NCBI RefSeq assembly: GCF_000303155.1
Contig: NC_018719.1
Span: forward strand, 1,860,001-1,924,000
Direction of reading: 5' to 3'
DNA: 64,000 nt
From: Candidatus Nitrososphaera gargensis Ga9.2
GTDB lineage: Archaea; Thermoproteota; Nitrososphaeria; Nitrososphaerales; Nitrososphaeraceae
A program made the translations under genes and the position numbers. Positions 1 to 7,703 of the stretch are shown here, in pieces. Positions within the stretch are counted from its first letter, which is position 1. Each line of letters begins with the position of its first letter. The notes under the pieces are model-generated. The model searched no databases. It was not told the origin of the DNA and saw nothing but the letters and a program-made list of their open reading frames with translations.

Positions 1-129
1 GGGGTGCCTGAAGAAATGAAAGGTGCCAAGATGGAGTCATTTTCTGATTCCAAGATCACAAAGCCCGAGTCGTACTATATTTCGATTGGCGAAATTGCCA
101 AGCAGATAGGGTGGAAGGGAGAGCAATAA
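1..129 (+). CDS. rpl13: 50S ribosomal protein L13, C-terminal end (partial)
   Basis: Open in frame 1 from the window edge to TAA at 127-129; only the last 42 residues are visible. The tail (PEEMKGAKMESF ... ISIGEIAKQIGWKG) matches the end of archaeal L13, a large-subunit rRNA-binding protein. The S9 gene begins 2 bases after its stop, the usual archaeal L13-S9 order, and this adjacency is the main support. The start lies outside the window. Confidence 0.85.
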   Translation, partial: GVPEEMKGAKMESFSDSKITKPESYYISIGEIAKQIGWKGEQ

Positions 130-131
130 TA

Positions 132-578
132 ATGACAAACAAGGTAGAGCTCTATCCGGGGCAGCGCAAATCAAGCAGGGCAGTTGCCACGATTGCAAAA
201 GGCTCCGGCAAGGTAAGGATAAACAACACCCCGGCTGAATTGATAACTCCCGATATTGCAAAGGAGATGGTGCTGACTCCGCTCACGCTTGTAGGCGACT
301 ACCGCAACAAGGTCGACATTGACGTGCAGGTGCACGGCGGCGGCTTTATGGGCAGGGCGTTTGCAAGTGCGGTCGCGATCTCTAGGGCGCTGACAGGCCA
401 AGAGAAGGGCGGCAAAGACCCGAAGGAGCACCCTTTCACAAAGAGCGTGCGCGAAGAGATAAGGAAAAAGATAACCGAGTACGACAGGCACCTCTTGTCA
501 GGCGACAGCAGGCAGACAGAATCCAAGAAATTCGGCGGCCCCGGTGCTAGGCGTAGAAAGCAAAAGTCGTACCGTTAA
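132..578 (+). CDS. rps9: 30S ribosomal protein S9
   Basis: 148 residues from ATG at 132, placed 2 bases after the L13 stop. Family hallmarks are visible: the N-terminal GQRKSSRAVA segment, the VHGGGFMGRA glycine-rich turn, and the basic end GPGARRRKQKSYR, which in S9 reaches the P-site tRNA on the small subunit. An in-frame ATG at 111 lies inside L13 and is unlikely. It is translated with L13 in one operon; in many archaea rpoN/rpoK follow, but here the next gene has its own promoter. Confidence 0.96.
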   Translation: MTNKVELYPGQRKSSRAVATIAKGSGKVRINNTPAELITPDIAKEMVLTPLTLVGDYRNKVDIDVQVHGGGFMGRAFASAVAISRALTGQEKGGKDPKEHPFTKSVREEIRKKITEYDRHLLSGDSRQTESKKFGGPGARRRKQKSYR

Positions 579-656
579 GCAAGCGGGCCTCTAGAAGAAT
601 GTACTGTAGTAGTACGTCACCTTATTTTTATAAAAATCTCTATTGCTCTGCCTTGT

Positions 657-929
657 TTGAAATACAGAAGCAGGGCGGATATCTGCACCGAGATCCTAAA
701 AATTGCAGATAGGGGCACTTCAAAGACAAAGATAATGTACGGCGCATATCTCTCCTTCACGCAACTCAGGGAGTATCTAAAGTTGCTCCTTGACAACGGG
801 ATGCTATCCTTTGACGAAAAGACCATGCAGTACAGGACTACCGAGACGGGACACAACTTTATCAAAATGTATGAACGCATAGACCAGATGTTTGACAGAA
901 AGCAGCAGACGGGTTCCGAAAAAGGCTAA
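657..929 (+). CDS. small winged-helix DNA-binding protein
   Basis: 90 residues. Helix-turn-helix and wing are recognisable (KTKIMYGAYLSFTQLREYLKLLLDNGML then a beta wing around QYRTTETG), the pattern of the short archaeal ArnR1-like winged-helix regulators. A T/A box (CTTATTTTTATAAAAATC) is centred near 630, 26-27 bases before the TTG at 657, so a leaderless TTG start is chosen. The stop interlocks with the convergent cyclase gene (shared bases 926-929). Similar in build to the gene at 48159-48458. Targets are unknown. Confidence 0.8.
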   Translation: MKYRSRADICTEILKIADRGTSKTKIMYGAYLSFTQLREYLKLLLDNGMLSFDEKTMQYRTTETGHNFIKMYERIDQMFDRKQQTGSEKG

Positions 930-1744
930 GCCTTGCCGTCCTGCGTCGTGTACACCCTGTAGAGCTTGCCAGTCTGCCTGTCGGTGTACTTCCACTCGTC
1001 AGGGTTGAGCTTCATTTCCTTGAACTTCGCCTTTATCGAGGGATGAAGCATCTTGTAGACATCTTCGCCGATCGAGATCCTGTTCGGGCCTGTCAGCAAG
1101 GTTATCTTGGCCGCGATGTTCATACAGTAGCCAAGTATGTCTATCAGCGAGCTCCGGTCGTGTCCATACTGCACGATCACGTTTTCGCCTTCGTCCATTC
1201 CTATCTTGACGTTCAATTCGGGATAGTCGTACTGGTTCAGGATCGGATTGATGCCATTCTTTACCACCGCCATCATCGACTTGGCGCACTGGACAGCTCT
1301 GTCGCACGCAAGCAGCTTGTTATAGCTTGCAGGGAAAAATGCAATGACCGCATCGCCCACGTATTTGAGCACGTAGCCTTCGTGGCTGTCAACCACCTGC
1401 GACATCTCGTAGGTAAACGCGCGTATGATTGTCGTCAGCTTGTCGGCCGGCAGGGTCATGCTCATATTAGTCGACCCCACAAGGTCGGCGTACATTATCA
1501 CAAGCGGGATCTTGCTGCTTACGTGGTTGAGCAGGTACTTTTGCCCTAGCTCCAGCGACACATCGTACTGGTAACGCCGCTTGAGCGCCTTCCAAAGCCT
1601 GTCCTGCGTCTGCGAGACAAGGGTTTCAGAATCGACTGTCTTGGGCTCTTGTGCGCTGGCTCCGCTGCTGCTCATCATCATATCGAACAACGTCTTGTTG
1701 GTCTTGTCCTGCTCTTCACCCTGCTCCTTCTTTGCCTCGGCCAA
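926..1744 (-). CDS. class III adenylate/guanylate cyclase family protein
   Basis: 272 residues. The single catalytic domain spans about residues 80-260. Both metal-binding aspartates are present (D87 in MYADLVGST, D131 in KYVGDAVIAFF), with a lysine at 127 in the place used to recognise the base, and the NIAAK motif near residue 210 standing for the usual NxAAR. The N-terminal 75 residues are polar, with no membrane segment or recognisable sensor domain, so the enzyme is predicted to be cytosolic. It would make a cyclic nucleotide from ATP or GTP; which one cannot be told. Cyclic nucleotide signalling is poorly described in ammonia-oxidising archaea. Confidence 0.85.
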   Translation of the reverse strand: MAEAKKEQGEEQDKTNKTLFDMMMSSSGASAQEPKTVDSETLVSQTQDRLWKALKRRYQYDVSLELGQKYLLNHVSSKIPLVIMYADLVGSTNMSMTLPADKLTTIIRAFTYEMSQVVDSHEGYVLKYVGDAVIAFFPASYNKLLACDRAVQCAKSMMAVVKNGINPILNQYDYPELNVKIGMDEGENVIVQYGHDRSSLIDILGYCMNIAAKITLLTGPNRISIGEDVYKMLHPSIKAKFKEMKLNPDEWKYTDRQTGKLYRVYTTQDGKA

Positions 1745-1805
1745 ACCTGTCTCGTGCCTATGTAGTCAATTGTTGCATTTAAACATGGATATATTAGGCA
1801 GGGCT

Positions 1806-2681
1806 ATGCCACTTCTGGCTGTGAGGGCGCCGTTCAAGGGTGAGGACTATTTTTGCAGGCGGGTAAACGCTGCCGCCCAAAAGGTGGAACAGACATATCT
1901 CGAAGCGATCGGGCCGGCGATAGCCATGCGCCAGACCAACGCTATGCTGGGCGATGGCACCGTGACGCAGGCAGACACCTTTGACCCGCAGAACGTACAG
2001 GTGTTCTACCAGCGACTGGCAAACTCACTGAAGGGCTGGGCGTTCACAGGCATCTTAAAATCGGCAAACGAGGACCTACACAGGCTTTACTGCCAGTTCA
2101 CAAAGGAGGCCGGCAAGTACTATATCAGCGGCTACTTTGGCGTCCAATTCCACGTTCTGCCGTACTACAGGGTTGACAGGCGCGTCATAGAAGTACAGAA
2201 GGAGCTTGCCAAGATAGCAGATGACGCGACCTCTCTTTTCAAGGATATGACAGGGGCGGCCGATAAGGCGCTTGCGGCCGAGCTTGAAAAGCGCGGCTAT
2301 GGCAACCTAGAGTTTCAAGAGCTGTTTACGAAAATATTCGATGACGAAAAGTTGGTGCAGGAGCTTGATGAAAAGGCGGCGGCCGTTGAAAAACAGTTCC
2401 CTGAGTTCGAGAAGATGGGCAAGAGAAAGACAGAGCTCTTTGCAGAGCTGAACGACCTGCTAATTGAGCTGTACCAGACATCGCCGGTTCTGATAGATTA
2501 CAATAGGCTCATGCATGGAGAGGAAGGCGTCACCAATTATTTTGACATCGAGGTGATCAAGAATAAAAAGACAAGGGAAGCACACCTTGACACTCCCAAG
2601 ATAAAAAAAGACTATGCAGACCTGATTGCAGGCGAGCTTGACAAGGTTGCAGACGCCCTGAAAAAGGCTAAGATCCCCTAG
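1806..2681 (+). CDS. conserved hypothetical protein
   Basis: 291 residues if started at ATG 1806. A T/A box (GCATTTAAAC, centre about 1780) lies 26 bases before this ATG, which favours it over the ATG at 1785 and over the long upstream extension that would overlap the cyclase. I do not recognise a family. The protein is largely helical and charged in its second half (EKRGYGNLEFQELF, KQFPEFEKMGKRKTELFAEL), without signal peptide or membrane segment. It overlaps the convergent MFS gene by 14 bases at the 3' ends. Confidence 0.75.
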   Translation: MPLLAVRAPFKGEDYFCRRVNAAAQKVEQTYLEAIGPAIAMRQTNAMLGDGTVTQADTFDPQNVQVFYQRLANSLKGWAFTGILKSANEDLHRLYCQFTKEAGKYYISGYFGVQFHVLPYYRVDRRVIEVQKELAKIADDATSLFKDMTGAADKALAAELEKRGYGNLEFQELFTKIFDDEKLVQELDEKAAAVEKQFPEFEKMGKRKTELFAELNDLLIELYQTSPVLIDYNRLMHGEEGVTNYFDIEVIKNKKTREAHLDTPKIKKDYADLIAGELDKVADALKKAKIP

Positions 2682-3852
2682 ACCGCGTCAGAGTCTGAAA
2701 ACCGACCAGTCCAGCTATGGCAACTGTAGAAGTCACAATGCTGTATAAGGCTGCAGCCGGCATGCCGGACAAATCAAGCAGGAACCCAAAAACAAGGTTT
2801 GCAACCAGAAACGAAGACCCGATGACCATGTTGTACAGCCCATAGGCAGTGCCGCGCATGTGGCTTGCGACATACTTTGGCACTACTGCCCTCTGGACAG
2901 TTTCGGCTATCCCGATGTAAAGGCCATAGACCACTGCAAGCAGGTATGCGTGAGCCGAACTTGTGGACAGGAGCATAAGCACCGTGCTTGCAAGAAAAAT
3001 GCCGTAAGAGATGGATAACACCTTCTCCTTTCCAACCCTGTCTGCCAGCATCCCCGCAGGGTATCCGATCAGGGTATGTGCGGTGTTTATCACGGCATAG
3101 ACCAAGACAACCATGCTATCCGCAACCCCAAGATCCGAAGCCCTTATGAGCACGAATGAAAAGTTGAACGCACCAACGCTGAACATTCCCATTATGACCA
3201 AAAGCGCGACTAACTTTTTTTCTGCCAGGACGTGTCGTATATTGCCGGCGATTGAGCGCTTGACCTCTGATGATGGCACAAACTTTTCCTTTACAAAAAA
3301 TATCAGGATAACTACTGCGATTGATCCGGGAACGAGCGAAAAGTAGAACACGCCGGCGAACCCTACAAACGGAAAGAGCGCAAAGGCAACAAGCGGCCCT
3401 ATTATCGCGCCCGCCTGATCCAGAGACCGATGGAGACCAAAGGCGCGGGCGACCTTTGCCTCAGGCACAGACTCACTTATCAGCGCGTCCCTTGGCGCAG
3501 TTCTTATCCCCTTGCCCACCCTGTCTGCCGATCGTACGGCAAATGCGTCTGCCCAGCCGCCTGCCAGCGCAAAGAACGGCTTGCTCGCAGCCGATAGTGA
3601 GTATCCAATTAGCACGAGTGGCTTCCTCTTTTGTACCCTGTCAGAGGTGACCCCTGACGCCATCCTGACGGTGTAGCCCAGCATTTCTGCCACGCCTTCC
3701 ACGAGCCCAAGGAGCGTCCTTGAAGCGCCGAGCGGCCCTGTCAAGAACAGCGGCAGGAGCCCAAAGACCATCTCTGATGATAGGTCGGTAAAGAAGCTGA
3801 CAAGCCCAAGATGCTTGACATTACTGAAGTCACTATCCTTTTTGGGTTCCAA
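2668..3852 (-). CDS. MFS transporter
   Basis: 394 residues with about 12 hydrophobic segments, the length and pattern of major facilitator superfamily carriers. The loop between segments 2 and 3 carries the family-like basic stretch (SDRVQKRKP), and a conserved GKGIRTAPRDAL motif follows segment 4, typical of a bacterial/archaeal MFS subgroup. The substrate cannot be read from sequence. ATG at 3852 gives an N-terminus that enters the first membrane segment at about residue 15. It is divergent from the gene at 3942, with promoters for both in the 89-base gap. Confidence 0.88.
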   Translation of the reverse strand: MEPKKDSDFSNVKHLGLVSFFTDLSSEMVFGLLPLFLTGPLGASRTLLGLVEGVAEMLGYTVRMASGVTSDRVQKRKPLVLIGYSLSAASKPFFALAGGWADAFAVRSADRVGKGIRTAPRDALISESVPEAKVARAFGLHRSLDQAGAIIGPLVAFALFPFVGFAGVFYFSLVPGSIAVVILIFFVKEKFVPSSEVKRSIAGNIRHVLAEKKLVALLVIMGMFSVGAFNFSFVLIRASDLGVADSMVVLVYAVINTAHTLIGYPAGMLADRVGKEKVLSISYGIFLASTVLMLLSTSSAHAYLLAVVYGLYIGIAETVQRAVVPKYVASHMRGTAYGLYNMVIGSSFLVANLVFGFLLDLSGMPAAALYSIVTSTVAIAGLVGFQTLTRSRGS

Positions 3853-3941
3853 GGATCAGCCCACCCTCGATTGGTCCATCTGTCGCCTTATAACAATAAC
3901 TTCTGACAGTGCTATAAGGTCGATTGTGCTATTGATATACT

Positions 3942-4400
3942 GTGTCTGATGAGAAAGTAGTAAAAATAACGAAGGATGGCTCTACGGCAACCTACAGGGA
4001 GACAGCTGTAGAGAAGAGCAAAGATGGCTCTACCCACATAATGACAAATGATAATGAAAATTTGAAAACTAAAGCATTGCGTGCCGAAAACGCTGTGGCC
4101 GATCTTGTCGATTCTGCGCTGGACAAGGCGACAAAGACAATAAAAACCAAAGCAAGCGAGCTCAGTAAGTCAGGGGCACTGGAGCCGGGCTACGCGGTGG
4201 GTAGAAAGGACTCGGCAGATATAGGGCGGCTTGGCCCGATGGTGACAGACCTCGCGGCCACGTTTGAGAATACAATTACCATGATCCGGAACCACCCATA
4301 TGACGAACAGGTTCGATTACTGACGGGCTACAAAAAACTGCTTGAAGAACAGATCAACGTGATTGATTCAAGAATCCACTTCATCAAAAGAGTCCGGTAG
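3942..4400 (+). CDS. hypothetical charged helical protein
   Basis: 152 residues from GTG at 3942. A box at CTATAAGG (centre about 3915) is 26 bases upstream, so a leaderless GTG is likely. The N-terminal 35 residues contain two similar DGSTxxYRE/DGSTHIM stretches (beta-rich); the rest is predicted helix. No family recognised. The small membrane protein gene at 4448 follows on the same strand. Confidence 0.7.
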   Translation: MSDEKVVKITKDGSTATYRETAVEKSKDGSTHIMTNDNENLKTKALRAENAVADLVDSALDKATKTIKTKASELSKSGALEPGYAVGRKDSADIGRLGPMVTDLAATFENTITMIRNHPYDEQVRLLTGYKKLLEEQINVIDSRIHFIKRVR

Positions 4401-4447
4401 GCTTCCTAGGGATAAATATTCAATAATCATGTTGGGTCATTAAACAT

Positions 4448-4609
4448 ATGGCAAGACCATTGAAAGCGCTAGACTGGCTTGTGATCGCAGCCCTCGTCAT
4501 TCTGGCTGCCATCATAATTTACATGCTGCGGCCGCTTATCGTGGTTCTTGTAATAGCAGCTGCAGCATACATCATGTACATGGGCAAAAGATTGACGCGG
4601 CTAAGTTAG
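4448..4609 (+). CDS. small two-segment membrane protein
   Basis: 53 residues from ATG 4448. The sequence is nearly all membrane: segment one around LVIAALVILAAIIIYML, a short RPL turn, segment two around VVLVIAAAAYIMYM, then a basic end (GKRLTRLS) probably in the cytoplasm. An A/T-rich stretch lies upstream (GGGATAAATATTC, about 4409-4421), with a box centre 30 or so bases before the ATG. It has no known function and is too short for routine gene callers. Confidence 0.65.
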   Translation: MARPLKALDWLVIAALVILAAIIIYMLRPLIVVLVIAAAAYIMYMGKRLTRLS

Positions 4610-4647
4610 TTAAAATCGTTCTAGCTGCGGCTTTTTGTTAGTTATCG

Positions 4648-5592
4648 CTAATCGTTTTGATGCATATACTCGTCGATGTTTAACCCTTCATGTATTTCTC
4701 CAGAAGATACGCCAAGAGAAGAGCCGCCCTTACGGCTGTGGCTCCGGTCGGCAAGGTAGACAATCCGCTGCGGCAAAGGTATCTCGATCCTGTTGGCATC
4801 AAGCTCCTTCTTTACTTGTTCCACCAGCTGCTTCCTCATGTTAAACCAAACAGAGAACGGGACCCAGCACCACACATTGATGTTGACCGCCGAGTCTCCG
4901 AGGCTGTCCACGTAGATGTCCGGCTCCGGCTCGATCAGCACAAGTGGCGTTTCTCTCAGACTCTTTCTGATCATCTCAACTACCTTTGTGGTGTCTTCTC
5001 TGTACGCAATACGCACGCTTATTTCGACCCGCCTTGCCGCTGCACCAGAAAAGTTCCGGATCTCAGAGAGGAACACATCTGAGTTTGGGAGCCTGACATA
5101 CGTGCCGTCGAACATGCGGAGCCGCGAAGAAAGCGTCGTTATCTCTACCACTATGCCGGCGACATCCGGCAGCTTGCCTGTTATGAGGACTGGGTCGCCT
5201 ATCTTCATTGGCTTGTCTACCTGCAGAAAGATGCCCGAGATCAGGTTTGAGAAGAGCGACTGTGTCGCAAAGCCGATGACGATGCCCGCTATCCCTCCTG
5301 CCAAGAATACACCGGATAGGTCGATGCCAGAGACGCCTAGTGCGGAGAAGAGCGCGATTGCTATTATCACATAGTAGCTTATCCTGCCGATAGTCTTGCG
5401 AGTATCTGGAGGAAGATGTGAGCCAAGGTATCTTGTTGTAACGATCCGGACGGAATGTGCTATCACAAAGCCGGCTACGATTATCACGATCGTCAGCAGA
5501 ATGGTAAGCAGCTCAACAGGTATCCCAAACACATCTATGGTTCCGGGTATCCCGAACCACGAAGAGGATACTGTTGCGTTTTCTGCCGACAA
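4648..5592 (-). CDS. mscS: MscS-family mechanosensitive channel
   Basis: 314 residues from the TTG at 5592. Three membrane segments precede the pore-lining helix GVFLAGGIAGIVIGFATQSLFSN, followed by the MscS beta domain (DKPMKIGDPVLITG, IVVEITTLSSRLRMFDGTYVRLPNS). It opens under membrane tension to release solutes during osmotic downshock. An ATG at 5655 would extend it by 21 residues, but the best promoter box (CCAATATAC on the minus strand, centre about 5618) is exactly 26 bases before the TTG, so the short leaderless form is preferred. The DUF432 gene is divergent from it. Confidence 0.9.
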   Translation of the reverse strand: MSAENATVSSSWFGIPGTIDVFGIPVELLTILLTIVIIVAGFVIAHSVRIVTTRYLGSHLPPDTRKTIGRISYYVIIAIALFSALGVSGIDLSGVFLAGGIAGIVIGFATQSLFSNLISGIFLQVDKPMKIGDPVLITGKLPDVAGIVVEITTLSSRLRMFDGTYVRLPNSDVFLSEIRNFSGAAARRVEISVRIAYREDTTKVVEMIRKSLRETPLVLIEPEPDIYVDSLGDSAVNINVWCWVPFSVWFNMRKQLVEQVKKELDANRIEIPLPQRIVYLADRSHSRKGGSSLGVSSGEIHEGLNIDEYMHQND

Positions 5593-5666
5593 ACGGCCAA
5601 GTATACAATGACGTAGTATATTGGTTTTAGCAGAAAGTTTACAAATGATGGTCATAATTCTGCACC

Positions 5667-6416
5667 ATGGAAGAGCTCTTTGGGCAGCACAGACTGCAGT
5701 CCAAAGCTACAAAGGACTACCAGCTTGTGTTTGGAGAGAACAGGATCGAGATAAGCAGTGTCGGCTCCTCGCTTTCTTACAGGCGCTACGCGGGGAACGA
5801 GCTTGCGACTGAGGCGATGATAGTTTCAAACGAGGACCCGGTGATAATTGGGGTCTTTCCAAACACGCCGCTTTTCACGCCTGCAGCTGTTGCCAAGAAT
5901 GTATACCTAAAGTTCAAGACGCCCGTGGTAGTCGACCAAAGGAGCCGGGTGGTTATCTATGCAAAAATGCCAATAGAGATAGGCGTGTACCGGCAGTCAA
6001 AGGACGAGGAGATGCTCATCGACTCTTTTTCGCGGGGGCGCCAGCAATATGCACTTTATGGCTCGCCTGAAAGCGGGGTTGTGTGCCGGTACATGGAGAC
6101 CGAAGTCAGCACAAACATTGACGACATCAGGCCTGCAAAATATGAGGAGGCGCTGGTGCGGATCGGAATCAAAAATGACATAGACAATGTCATCAAGGTT
6201 AGCAAGCTGATAATTCCCATGGATAGCGTTATACTGGATCATGCGCATGACGATTCCTGGCTGCCAGGAACCGTGGAGATGGATCTCAGCACGTCCTTCG
6301 GAAAGGATATCGTGCACGTGCGCCTTGCTAACACCAAGGTAAAGCGCTCCGACAAGACAAGCATCAAGGCAAAGAAAGAAGAGACGCTGGTCTTCCTTAT
6401 GGACGCAGGATACTAG
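5667..6416 (+). CDS. DUF432 family protein
   Basis: 249 residues, all-beta looking, no signal or membrane segment. The order of conserved blocks (RYAGNELATEAMIVSN, DPVIIGVFPNTPLFTP, VVYAKMPIEIGVYRQ) fits archaeal DUF432 proteins, whose function is unknown. A box centred near 5641 is 26 bases before the ATG (leaderless). It is divergent from mscS; I recall DUF432 genes beside mscS in other archaea, so a role in osmotic or envelope stress is a reasonable guess. Its stop interlocks with the convergent nitroreductase stop in the tetranucleotide CTAG at 6413-6416. Confidence 0.8.
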   Translation: MEELFGQHRLQSKATKDYQLVFGENRIEISSVGSSLSYRRYAGNELATEAMIVSNEDPVIIGVFPNTPLFTPAAVAKNVYLKFKTPVVVDQRSRVVIYAKMPIEIGVYRQSKDEEMLIDSFSRGRQQYALYGSPESGVVCRYMETEVSTNIDDIRPAKYEEALVRIGIKNDIDNVIKVSKLIIPMDSVILDHAHDDSWLPGTVEMDLSTSFGKDIVHVRLANTKVKRSDKTSIKAKKEETLVFLMDAGY

Positions 6417-7036
6417 ATTTCGTGTATAAGTTCTGACAGGTTCCTCTTTGGCTTGGCATGCAGCATCTTTTGTGGGTATCCAATGCAGAGCATGCACGAT
6501 GGCACAAGGTCGGTGCCAAGCGCCTGCATCACCTTCTGCTCGTCAATCATGCCAATCCATACCGAGCTCAGGCCCAGCGCATGGGCCGCCAGCTGAGCGT
6601 ACGCGGCCGCCAGCGTGGCATCCTGCACAGAGAACTTTTTGATAATGTGCGGCGGAAAATTCATCTTGACCCTTGACGGATCCATGCAAAACACGAGCAG
6701 CACCGGCGCGTCCACGTACGGCTGGTTGTTGGCAGCCTGTACAAGCTTTGCCTTGACGTCAGGATTCTTGACATGATAGATCTCAAACCCCTGAAAGCCG
6801 CCTGCTGTTGGAGCGGTGTCGGCCGCGGCAAATATCATTTCCAGCTTCCAGTCCTCCACCTGCCTGTCCTCAAACTTGCGCTGTGATCTGCGGTTTAGCA
6901 TCACGTTAAAGAGGTTGGTCTGGAGCGCGTCGTCTATCTCTGACGGGGCCTCCTCCTTCTTTGGGTACAGGTTGGTGCTCTGTTCGCCGGCATACATCCT
7001 TGAAAAAATGTCGCTTGGGTACATCCAGTATACCAT
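6413..7036 (-). CDS. nitroreductase family protein (FMN-dependent)
   Basis: 207 residues. The FMN-binding signature is clear: NRRSQRKFEDRQV near residues 50-62, TAPTAGGFQGFEIY, then the AAYAQLAAHALGLSSVWIG helix and the CIGYPQK end of the fold. Members reduce nitro groups, quinones or flavins with NAD(P)H, or act in cofactor chemistry; the substrate is unknown. It is soluble. A second ATG 4 codons in (7024) is possible given a box on the minus strand near 7056. Confidence 0.9.
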   Translation of the reverse strand: MVYWMYPSDIFSRMYAGEQSTNLYPKKEEAPSEIDDALQTNLFNVMLNRRSQRKFEDRQVEDWKLEMIFAAADTAPTAGGFQGFEIYHVKNPDVKAKLVQAANNQPYVDAPVLLVFCMDPSRVKMNFPPHIIKKFSVQDATLAAAYAQLAAHALGLSSVWIGMIDEQKVMQALGTDLVPSCMLCIGYPQKMLHAKPKRNLSELIHEI

Positions 7037-7120
7037 CGGGATGATCTCGCAATAAAGATTTTCTGTCCTGACAAGACTGAAATAGTGTCTTGGCCGATCA
7101 TATCATGGCTGTAATCATCA

Positions 7121-7303
7121 ATGGTTCAGACAAAAAAGATGGTCCTTGAGGTGGAGATAGAAATTGACGTCCCGGTGGATATTGTTCAGGACAAGAGCAG
7201 AATAAAGGCTGTCGAGGACGGTCTTGGTCGCAGTATTTCAAAGGGCCTCTATGATCAGGGGGTCTCGTTCTATATAAAGAAGATGAGCTCCAAGATCAAA
7301 TGA
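7121..7303 (+). CDS. small hypothetical protein
   Basis: 60 residues, MVQTKKMVLEVEIEIDVP start, then a helix and a strand (GVSFYIKKMSSKIK). It has the look of a small beta-alpha-beta protein but I recognise no family. It is transcribed away from the nitroreductase. Confidence 0.6.
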   Translation: MVQTKKMVLEVEIEIDVPVDIVQDKSRIKAVEDGLGRSISKGLYDQGVSFYIKKMSSKIK

Positions 7304-7355
7304 GAGAGGCATAGTTGGCATTATAGGTTCATGAGAGACCACAAGCTACACTCAA

Positions 7356-7703
7356 GTGGTTAAATATTGCGCCTCATGCCCCGATTTTACGAACATATTC
7401 CTGATAGCTTCTATCGTGCTTCTCACGGTAGGAAGCGGATACCTTGCAAGGGCCGGGATGCACTACTCTGACGCAGCACAGGACGACGTCATCATAAGCC
7501 AAGAGTTTGCCGCATGCGGCAGCTGCCTTGACAACAACCAGAAGATAATGGACGCGTACGTCGAATCCCTGCGAGGCAAGATGCAGGAAAGCCTGCAGGA
7601 CATGATCCTCAATGCTGGGATAGGGGTCGCCCTGTTTTGCATGGGGGCCGGCTTTTCAATGATCTACATAAAGTGGTACAGGAACACCGAACCTATTCTT
7701 TGA
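7356..7703 (+). CDS. small membrane protein with external cysteine pair
   Basis: 115 residues. There are two membrane segments (about residues 13-31 and 86-107) with an approximately 55-residue extracytoplasmic loop holding CGSC, plus CASC near the N-terminus. CxxC in an outward loop suggests a disulfide or metal site. GTG 7356 is the only in-frame start that keeps the first segment whole, yet an A/T box (GGTTAAATATT) overlaps the first codons, so the true start is uncertain. It is convergent with the thioredoxin-NHL gene (11-base overlap), itself a redox protein; a functional link is speculation. Confidence 0.6.
   Translation: MVKYCASCPDFTNIFLIASIVLLTVGSGYLARAGMHYSDAAQDDVIISQEFAACGSCLDNNQKIMDAYVESLRGKMQESLQDMILNAGIGVALFCMGAGFSMIYIKWYRNTEPIL

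Noticed and set aside
1043-1549. 168-codon plus-strand open frame opposite the cyclase gene
   Set aside because: Its codons mirror the cyclase, which has intact catalytic motifs; no promoter or family signal on the plus strand.
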